From positions 1,485,015 to 1,549,014 of the forward strand of contig BCHX01000003.1 of the NCBI GenBank assembly GCA_001599755.1: a stretch of DNA of 64,000 bases, given 5' to 3'. The notes below the pieces were generated by a model that had not been told where the DNA came from, made no database searches, and saw nothing but the letters and a program-made list of their open reading frames with translations. This document shows positions 56,336 to 64,000 of this stretch, piece after piece; position 1 is the stretch's first letter; every line of letters starts with the position of its first letter. This stretch comes from Gliomastix tumulicola. Taxonomy: Eukaryota > Ascomycota > Sordariomycetes > Hypocreales > Bionectriaceae. The position numbers and the translations under genes are program-made.

Positions 56336-58347
56336 TCATCTGCCAAATCCGAACCAGCCTCTCCTGCCCGTTGTCTGCTGAGTCTCCTGCGCCTCCGGAG
56401 CGGCTGCCGTGGAGGCCGGCTGCCGCTGCTGCTGCTGCTGCTGCTGCGGTGCCGGCTGTTCCCTACCTGGATAATCGATATAATTCCATGCTACGTCCAG
56501 GAATATCGGCTTGACGGGGATCACGGCCAACTTGGGAGGGAACTCAACAATGTTGGTGAGATCCACGCCGCCGATGGGATACTCGCTGAGACGCTCGACG
56601 AGCGGCGCCTTGACGGACTTGGACAGGTCCTCTCCGGAGTCTTTGCGGAGGCTGTCGATGTGGACGATGGCTCGGTGGCGCTGGAGCTCGCCGCTGAGAA
56701 GGTTGATCAGGAACGAGCCGTCGTCCTTGTTCACCTCGACATTGAGGACCCTGTCGTTGGCGCTGCCTTCGGCGTTGGGGAGCTGCGAGGAGGCGCCTTG
56801 GCTGAGCTTGAGGGAGTGGTTGATGAGGGCTAGCGCGTTGGAAACGTTGCCGATTATGGCGTGAGATCGGGCAACTGCTAGCGATCTGGAAAGGAAGATG
56901 TCAGTTCTGGGTCGGCAGATTTGGATGAAAGGTACGTATGCAATCACTCACACTAAGGCCTGGAAGTACTTCTCAAAGGCTTCCAGTTTTGCCGCAAGGC
57001 CTTCATCAGCCGCCACACCAGGAAGCTCCTTGATGGACTGGATGTTCTGCAGCGTCCCGTCGTACAATGCAAACTTCTCCTTGAGATTTGCCAGTTTCTT
57101 GCTCGGCGGCTGATCCCTCGCCTGCGTGCCTGCCGCGGTCTGTATCTTGGGACCCTTGGTCCGCCGTCTGGCGCTGCCATACTCTTCGGTAGCGCCGTCG
57201 TGGGGACCCGTCAAGACCCTATTGCGGCCGATTCGCCAGCTGATCATCTCAAAGTTGACCGCCGTGCGTGTGATTTGCAGGCTCTGCATGCGGGGATCGC
57301 TCTGTCCCACACCCTCCCCCTTCAACTCGTCGATGGCGACCTTGGTTGCGTCGACGGCGTCCTGGGTGGCGGTGAGGATCTCGTCGTACGCCGCGGCGAC
57401 CTCGTAGGCGTGGCTGCGGTCGATGGTTGAGAGCTTCTCCGCCAAACTGGCCTTTGCCGCTTGGACGGCTTGCCAGGCTGTGGCGATCTGGGCATCCTCG
57501 ATCTTGACTTCGCGCGACCTCCACGTCAGCGTCTGGGGGGTGGTCCCGGCTACTGGGTCTTGCTTGTCCGCCTCTGGGCCGCGCTTGTTGAGGATGGTGG
57601 AATCGATCTTGTTGATCTCCGAGGTTAGAGTCGTATCCGAGTGAGGGAAGGCCTTGGCGACGATCGCAGGGATGGGTATCGTCCGTGGCGTCTTCAGCTG
57701 GTAGGCGGCGTATCGAATAGACGGGTCGATGGTCTCGGACAGAAGATCCTTGAAGATGTCGGCCTTGGCCACGGACGCCAGCGCGCTGTAGATGATGCGT
57801 GCCACCGAGTACCTCTGCAGACACGGCTCCCACGACTGCTTCTCAAACAGGTTGGCGCCTCGGATCATGGCGGCGTAGGCTTTGGCCTCGAGAATGTCGG
57901 CTGTCGAAGCTCCAGACGCATCGGAGGAGAGGGCCTCGACCAGCTGGTCGGCCTCGATGGCCGCCTTGTGAAGGCGGGATAGGATGTGGGTTCGTGTGCG
58001 GCCGATGACGCCCTTCTGGTCGGTCGCATGGGAGGCCTTGATACTCATGGCCTGCGCCCATGCGCGCTCACTCGTGAGGAGAGATAGGTAGACATATCTT
58101 GGGCCGTAATTAGCACCACCGTCAAACATCCACACTGCTGTAGGGAAAAAGCTCACTCTCTGTGCTCGCCAATGGCCTCAGCCGTCACACCATCCCGCTT
58201 GTGGAATTTCCCTCTGTTCCTAGTTGCGATTCCTAGCTTCTTGCGCGCGTTGAGCAGCTTCTTGGACAGTTGGGTGTGGTAGATGGAGTAATCGCCGTAG
58301 AGGAGGGCCTTGTCCCGGCCCTGGACGACAAAGGCGGTGATATCCAT
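56336..58347 (-). CDS. SRP68: Signal recognition particle subunit SRP68
   Basis: Exons 58347-58157, 58097-56952 and 56885-56336 give 628 aa, with GTGAGC and GTGAGT donors. The start MDITAFVVQGRDKALLYGDY and YHTQLSKKLLNARKKLGI, then the junction EHREYVYLSLLTSERAWAQA, match the N-terminal RNA-binding domain of SRP68, which holds 7S RNA. The helical middle (WEPCLQRYSVARIIYSALAS, YEVAAAYDEIL) and the C-terminal VDLTNIVEFPPKLAVIPVKP and IFLDVAWNYIDYPG, which contacts SRP72, are also typical. A CTG-repeat tract encodes polyglutamine (EQPAPQQQQQQQRQP) just before the end. SRP68/72 completes the eukaryotic signal recognition particle that targets ribosomes to the ER. The chosen ATG gives the family start; the frame is open further upstream. 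Confidence 0.93.
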
Positions 58348-60023
58348 GTTGGAGGAGGCGCCGAGTCGCTCGGTGGGGTCGAGGTAGGCTGTGGTCCTTC
58401 TCAATTGCTCCTCGTTGTCGACCTTTTGGGCGTGAAGCAATCGCGTCGCAGTGTTTCCTCGCCTAAGTGCCTGATCGGTGGAAGGAGGGGCAGAAAAAAA
58501 GTGAATTATGTAAGCACACAAAAGTCGATATTGAAGCTGCTAAGGTACAGTGAGGACCTTCACTGGTAGATGCCATAAAAATCGACGTTTTAGTGTGCGC
58601 TTTGGATTAAATAAATAAATAAACAGACACTCTAATTTAGATGCCTTCATTCATTCCAGATATATTACATTTTTTCTTGTACATGGTGGTGCTGTATCGC
58701 AAGGCTGTGGTGTCACATTGTGGAAAGAATATTCGAGCTATGGGACCATACAATCTGAGTGTGTATGTGGCTCAAGTTTTTCTTCCACCACTTGGGTGAC
58801 TGTCTACCTTGGGAGCAGGCCGTCCTGGCCGCGATTGTCTCATCGGCAGTTGGGTTTTGGCCAGAGACCCAGGTAGGTATGCCAGGCTTCTCCCATGTGA
58901 AAATCAGCACTAGAGGTACATCGACGGGTGCGGCCGGGCTGCAGTGGCGGTTGGTAGCAGAGGCTGCTCACGTGCACCACCAAAGATTATCGCAAGGCAG
59001 GCGCGGTCCGGATGGAGCTCTTACTGGAGCCTTCTGTAAGTTCTCCGTAGAGAACTCCTAGTGGTACCTAAAGATCCGGGCACGGTCTAGGCGACTAAGG
59101 CGACCCCCACCACACCATCACCATCCCGAGAGGTCAGCTGCCGTGCAGAAGCACGCACACGCTCATGCAGGTGGAACTCAGCCTGGGAGCAAACAGCGGC
59201 TGTTCGCATTCATCGGGGGGGTGTTTATTTATTTTCGCTTCTCTCGCGCGCCTTCTCCAACGGGGTGTTTCCTCGTCCTCATCTCCAGCTGTTTCACCTG
59301 GATCTGGATCTGCACCCTGCATACTTCCCTCTACTTTCCTGCCGACGACCAAACTGCTCGTGCTCCGGGTACCTCCAAGTATCGATAACGTCTTATCTGC
59401 CTTGAAGCGGGGGGCTTCACCGTTCTGAGTTCGGCCTAAGGAGCCGGCCATCGGCACTGCCTACTGCCTATCATTCTTATTCCTCCTCGCCGCCTTTCTC
59501 AACTTTCCCTCCTCCCCTCCCCTCCGACACACGACCTGACCCCGTCCTTTGCCTACGAGAGCGACTCGCAAGTCCCGTTCGAGCTCACTCCCAGGCATTG
59601 GCAGCGCCATACCTCTGCGCCGCCTCCGCGCCCCTGGTCGTCGAGGAAGTTGTGGCGCGCGCCGTCCTTGTTTCGGCCGATCCCGCGGTTCTGGAACGGT
59701 CGGCGCTACTCTCTCCCTGCTGCCGTGCATCGTCGATGTAAAAGCCTTTCAGATGGGCCGCCTCGTTGCTCTGTGACTCGAGAATCCGGCTGGCCTCTGC
59801 TCTCTATCTTTGCCTGCTTAATGCGCCCTGCCGAGAAAGCGACTACAACCCACCTGAGAGGTTAACCCCGCCTCGACCATCCGTTCGTGCGTTTCTGCGC
59901 CCATTCGCTTCCTGAAGACCGGCTACCTCGAGGTAGTGATGACAACAAAGTATCTTTTCGCACCAGGAGCCCCGTATTGCTCCGTCTAAACTGCTCGCCT
60001 GCCCACCATCCATATCATACTCT
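58348..60023. promoter_or_regulatory. Divergent intergenic region between SRP68 and the HLTF-like gene
   Basis: 1.68 kb between divergent starts. An AAATAAATAAATAAAC repeat lies at ~58609-58625, and a run of seven G at ~59215. The last ~550 bases before the helicase are pyrimidine-rich (TTCCTCCTCGCCGCCTTTCTC), resembling a leader. No gene is supported. Confidence 0.5.
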
Positions 60024-63000
60024 ATGCCTGGTACCAGGCCGCCAGACATGACCTCTAACGGTATGTGTATTGCTCGTGTCTGGTCCCTCGGCACTTCTAA
60101 TGCTTGTTTTCTAGGTCAATATCTGCCGGGTCCTGGCAGTATGCCTACCTGGAATCCATCAGCTCTGCTCCAGCCGCATCGCCGGACTCTAGAGTCGTCG
60201 CGATCCATGACGCCTGGCCAGCCCTCTCCCATCGCCCATCGCCAGGGTCCTAATAGCGCACCGCCGTCACGGAAGAACACCCCGATCATTTTCGAGTTTC
60301 CTACTGCCGAAGAATCGCAGTCGGCCGCTCCCTCGCCAAGCGGCCCATCGACTCCGAGAAGCATGGCCGACCACCACATCCCCGCCCCCAGCCACTGGAT
60401 CGAGCGAACACATAATCTCCAAGATCGGAGTGACGTACCCCAGCCGAAGAGACGTAGGACCGAGGATGGTCAGGATGCGAAAATAGGGATTCAAATGCCT
60501 GTCCGAAGCGGAAGTGGCGTTCTTGGAGAGTATGTTAAGAGCAGACACAAGGAGCCCAGCGGACACTCTTCGTCAGCGTCACTGTCATCGTCCGCAACCG
60601 TTGACTTGACCGGTAGTAAGTGTGGAAACTCGAGAATCAGCCCGGCGCATTTAGCTTACTTGTGTGATATAGGTAACGACGACGAGGTCCCAGTCATTCA
60701 AGACCCTAAAGACGAGGAGGTATGTTACGGCATGATCAAGTCTAACTTGAACTGCTCGAAAGTGCCTTCTCCGAAAGCCGGAAGCAAGAGTCTATTTGGA
60801 GACAACTACAGCCCAGCCATCAAGGTCGTGCTGAAGAGGAATGTTGGCGAGAAAACCAACATTATTCAAGCCTATGACCACACACGCGAGATCATAGGAA
60901 CCGTCGAGCTTGCTACTGCGGCAGCTTTGGCTCCTTTGATCGATTCCAATGTTCGTGTGAGGACCGACTGTCGCATTCCTGCGCAGCCGAAGAGGCCCGG
61001 CGATGAACCTGGTCAGCCCACTTCACGGGCCTACCAGTTGGACATCGTTGTCTATGGCTTGAGCCGGTACACCAAAAGTGTCGGAGGTTGGCTTAACAGG
61101 CACAACGTCCGTCTAGGCTCGCCATATCTGGTGCAGAAGGGCATCCGAGTCAACAATCCTCACGTCACCGAGTGGCGTCCACCACCCGCTAAGGTATATG
61201 CTACTGATTCGAACGGAAGCGTGGTGGGCGCAGGCAACAGAACTGTCGAGGAGATGAAGTCGGAAATCATGGGCGTCTTTGACTCCCTCGCACGCGCTGA
61301 AGACCTTCCCATGGCGGATCCGAGCCCGAACATCACGACGCCTTTGCTTAATCATCAGAAGCAGGGTCTGTTCTTCATGCTCGCCCGAGAGGAAATGGGA
61401 CGCGCCTTGGCAGATGACAACAAGAACTTGACAACTTTTTGGCAGACCAAAATCGCTCCGAACCACGAGAAGAGATACTACAACGTCATCACTCGGCAGA
61501 GCCAGAAAAACCCACCTCCTGAAACTCGGGGTGGTCTGCTTGCAGACATGATGGGCCTGGGAAAGACTTTGAGCATTCTCTCGCTTGTCACGAGCACTGG
61601 AGCTGATGCCTATCAATGGGGACAGGCAGCGCCCCTTCAGCCTTCGGCTCCCGAGACTAAGCCTGTTCGGCATGATCCGCTGATGCACCAGCCGACCCTG
61701 AGTCTTACTCCTTTGGTTCGCAACGTCAAGGCAACCCTTCTCGTTTGTCCTCTGAGCACGGTCTCGAACTGGGAGGAACAGATCAGCCAACATATTCTGC
61801 CCAACACCTTCACGTACCACATCTATCATGGATCCAATCGCATCAAGGACCCCGCCAAGCTCGCTGCCTTTGACCTGGTCATCACCACCTACGGCTCCGT
61901 TTCCAACGAGCTTAGTGCTCGGTCCAAGGGCAAGGAGGGGTTGTATCCTCTTGAGCAGATTGGATGGTTCCGCGTTGTCCTTGACGAGGCGCACATGATT
62001 CGTGAGCCGTCGACTCTGCAGTTCAAGTCGATCCTTCGCTTGCAAGCGGACAGACGCTGGGCTGTGACGGGAACGCCTGTTCAGAATCGCTTGGAGGATT
62101 TCGCATCGCTACTGGCGTTCCTTCGTCTTCATCCGTTCGACCATCGCTCCAACTTCACCCGTCACATCGTCGAGCCTTTCAAGCTTTGTGAGCCTGAGGT
62201 TGTTCCTAAGCTGCGCATTCTGGTTAGCTCCATCACTTTGCGCCGTCTCAAGGACAAGATCGATCTTCCACCACGGGAGGATCTTGTCGTGAGGCTTGAC
62301 TTCAGCCCTGAGGAGCTCAATGTCTACAAGATGTTTGAGAGAAATGCCAAGGACAGGGTTTCGGTCCTCGCTGGAGCCCGTCACGGCTCGTCTTTGGGAG
62401 GCAACACATACATCCATATTCTCAAGACAATCCTGCGATTACGTCTGCTCTGTGCTCACGGCAAGGATCTCCTCAACGAGGACGACCTGTCTTCTCTCCA
62501 GGGAATGACGGCCGATATGGCTATTGATGTTGACGATGACGGAGATGACAGACCTCCTCTGTCTGACAAGAAGGCACACGAGATGTTCACCCTCCTTCAA
62601 GAAACCAACAATGACTCGTGCGCCGAGTGCAACAAGAAGCTGGAGTCTGGCGAGGGATCGAATATCGAAAATGAAGCCCAGGAAGACGTTCTCGGCCACA
62701 TGACACCATGCTTCCACGTTATCTGCCGATCATGCTTCTCCAACTTCCAGGCAAAGATTCGACAGCTCTGGGGGCCTGCGCTCACATCCGGTCCTTGCCC
62801 TATCTGCAACGACAAGATACCCCTTCACTTTGTTCAACTGCGCAGGCGAGATGTCGATGCGGAGCACGATGGCCCTGCAAAGGTTCGGGCTCGGGGATCC
62901 AAGAAGAACATCACCAATTACCAAGGTCCACATACCAAGACACAAGCTTTGATCGAGGACTTGCTTAAGACTAAGCAAGCGAGCGATATGCTGCCGTTCG

Positions 63001-63485
63001 GAGAGCCCCCTTTCAAGTCGGTTGTTTTCTCAGGATGGACCTCCCATTTGGACCTCATTGAGCTTGCTCTCGATGCAGCTGGCCTCAAATTCACACGCCT
63101 GGATGGCAGCATGTCCCGCACTGCTCGCACGGCTGCAATGGATGCCTTTAGAGACGACGACAGTGTCCACGTCATCCTTGTTTCTATCATGGCCGGAGGT
63201 CTCGGTCTCAACCTCACAGCTGGCAACAACGTCTACGTCATGGAGCCACAGTACAATCCAGCTGCGGAGGCACAGGCTGTTGATCGGGTGCATCGTCTGG
63301 GTCAGAAGCGGCCTGTGCGAACCGTCAGATACATCATGCGGAACAGCTTCGAGGAGCAGATGCTTATTCTTCAGGACAAGAAGAAGAAGCTGGCTAATCT
63401 CAGCATGGACGGCCAGAGCAAGTCCCTGGAGAAACCCAAGACCACAGAGGACAAGCTGAGAGAGCTACAAAGCCTTTTCAAGTGA
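60024..63485 (+). CDS. Rad5/HLTF-like SNF2 helicase with HIRAN and RING domains
   Basis: Model: exons 60024-60060, 60115-60612 and 60673-63485, 1115 aa. Both introns (GTATGT...TCTAG, 54 bp; GTAGTA...ATATAG, 60 bp) are multiples of three without a stop, so the unspliced frame also reads through to 1153 aa. Order of domains: Ser/Pro-rich N terminus with a VDLTG-type SUMO-interacting motif; HIRAN-like domain (CYGMIKSNLNCSKV to YQLDIVVYG); SNF2 motor with ADMMGLGKTLS, DEAH (VVLDEAHMI), TGTPVQNRLEDF; a C3HC4-type RING (SCAECNKKLE, TPCFHVICRSC, CPICNDKI); and the helicase C lobe with RLDGSMSRTAR and VDRVHRLGQKRPV. Rad5/HLTF proteins polyubiquitinate PCNA and remodel stalled replication forks. This arrangement fits SMARCA3-like fungal proteins; orthology to Rad5 itself is not proven. 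Confidence 0.9.
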   Translation: MPGTRPPDMTSNGMCIARVWSLGTSNACFLGQYLPGPGSMPTWNPSALLQPHRRTLESSRSMTPGQPSPIAHRQGPNSAPPSRKNTPIIFEFPTAEESQSAAPSPSGPSTPRSMADHHIPAPSHWIERTHNLQDRSDVPQPKRRRTEDGQDAKIGIQMPVRSGSGVLGEYVKSRHKEPSGHSSSASLSSSATVDLTGSKCGNSRISPAHLAYLCDIGNDDEVPVIQDPKDEEVCYGMIKSNLNCSKVPSPKAGSKSLFGDNYSPAIKVVLKRNVGEKTNIIQAYDHTREIIGTVELATAAALAPLIDSNVRVRTDCRIPAQPKRPGDEPGQPTSRAYQLDIVVYGLSRYTKSVGGWLNRHNVRLGSPYLVQKGIRVNNPHVTEWRPPPAKVYATDSNGSVVGAGNRTVEEMKSEIMGVFDSLARAEDLPMADPSPNITTPLLNHQKQGLFFMLAREEMGRALADDNKNLTTFWQTKIAPNHEKRYYNVITRQSQKNPPPETRGGLLADMMGLGKTLSILSLVTSTGADAYQWGQAAPLQPSAPETKPVRHDPLMHQPTLSLTPLVRNVKATLLVCPLSTVSNWEEQISQHILPNTFTYHIYHGSNRIKDPAKLAAFDLVITTYGSVSNELSARSKGKEGLYPLEQIGWFRVVLDEAHMIREPSTLQFKSILRLQADRRWAVTGTPVQNRLEDFASLLAFLRLHPFDHRSNFTRHIVEPFKLCEPEVVPKLRILVSSITLRRLKDKIDLPPREDLVVRLDFSPEELNVYKMFERNAKDRVSVLAGARHGSSLGGNTYIHILKTILRLRLLCAHGKDLLNEDDLSSLQGMTADMAIDVDDDGDDRPPLSDKKAHEMFTLLQETNNDSCAECNKKLESGEGSNIENEAQEDVLGHMTPCFHVICRSCFSNFQAKIRQLWGPALTSGPCPICNDKIPLHFVQLRRRDVDAEHDGPAKVRARGSKKNITNYQGPHTKTQALIEDLLKTKQASDMLPFGEPPFKSVVFSGWTSHLDLIELALDAAGLKFTRLDGSMSRTARTAAMDAFRDDDSVHVILVSIMAGGLGLNLTAGNNVYVMEPQYNPAAEAQAVDRVHRLGQKRPVRTVRYIMRNSFEEQMLILQDKKKKLANLSMDGQSKSLEKPKTTEDKLRELQSLFK

Positions 63486-64000
63486 TTTTGCTCAACATAT
63501 CACATTTTTTCCAACATTTCTTTCGTGCGCTAGCTAAGGCATGGATGGGCTCACGAATCAGCTCTCTTGCACGACTTACAACACATCTCTATTCTTTTCA
63601 CGGATGAACGACACGAGCAAGCCAACATCTTTCCATCTATACTACTACCATCATTATTTCTCTGCGTCATCATGGGGGAAGAGGGGCAGAAAAACCACAC
63701 TGCCTCACAAACAACGGAAGGCATTTTTTCTTTACAACGATATAACGAAGTAATCTCCCTCGCGGGGGAGAACGATACGGCTGGAGCATTCTATTAGAGG
63801 AAGACAAAAAGGAGTGGCGTTATGGGAGTTTAGACCATACAAACCGGCTTGGGAGGCATTATCATCATCTTCTTCATCCTCACTAGCTAGTCAACGCTTC
63901 GTTGCGCGCTTTCATTGATCGTGGATTTATGGTGGGAAGCACCGGAACTGAAATACCCCCCATTTGCGTAACTGGTACTACTATAGTTATCTGAGGATCT
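63486..64000. other. Window end, 3' region of the HLTF-like gene
   Basis: These 515 bases after the stop are A/T-richer, with TTTTTTC and CATCATCTTCTTCATCC tracts. Short frames only; no gene is supported before the window ends. Confidence 0.5.

Overview
This window looks like nuclear DNA of a filamentous ascomycete, most likely a Sordariomycete-type Pezizomycotina. It has short introns of about 47-90 bp with GTRNGT donors and CTRAC-type branch sites, GC-rich coding sequence, widely spaced genes on both strands, and typical fungal families (Zn2Cys6 regulator, F-box proteins, APH-fold kinases). I cannot name the species from sequence alone. Gene models were assembled by hand from reading frames and splice sites; exon coordinates are given in each entry.

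Region 1 (1-15,750) is a dense housekeeping block. Plus strand: a mitochondrial DEAD-box RNA helicase (Mss116-like), an AlkB-type dioxygenase with CUE and GRF domains, the riboflavin enzyme RIB7 and a ribokinase. Minus strand: PEX7 (peroxisomal PTS2 receptor), an uncharacterised single-pass membrane protein, an FTS/AKTIP-like inactive E2 variant, a CCDC124/Lso2-like ribosome-associated protein and cytosolic tyrosyl-tRNA synthetase.

Region 2 (15,750-30,420) is almost 14.7 kb without a gene I can support. It is not obviously AT-rich, carries no transposon or rRNA/tRNA that I recognise, and contains a 21-base A run, several short tandem repeats and one ambiguous base. The last ~550 bp contain no ATG and look like the long leader of the next gene. 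A weak spliced-gene candidate sits near 24.1-24.4 kb.

Region 3 (30,420-42,000): a DHA1-type MFS transporter and a Ppr1-like Zn2Cys6 regulator in tandem (plus strand), then a small membrane protein and a PH-domain protein (minus strand).

Region 4 (42,000-46,100) is a decayed segment holding two adjacent pseudogenes, an F-box protein and an APH-fold phosphotransferase. All five premature stops I placed fit single CpA-to-TpA changes on one or other strand, as expected for repeat-induced point mutation (inference).

Region 5 (46,100-64,000): a coiled-coil fungal protein, L-2-hydroxyglutarate dehydrogenase, a WD40/DUF2415-type protein, mitochondrial HSP70, SRP68, and a Rad5/HLTF-like SNF2 helicase with HIRAN and RING domains. 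The genes do not form one pathway; the common theme is basic cell function (mitochondrial RNA and protein folding, peroxisome import, translation, DNA repair, secretion). I did not find a convincing new multi-gene system. The most unusual items are the long gene-free stretch with its ATG-free leader, the mutated pseudogene pair, and two in-frame introns in the HLTF-like gene.
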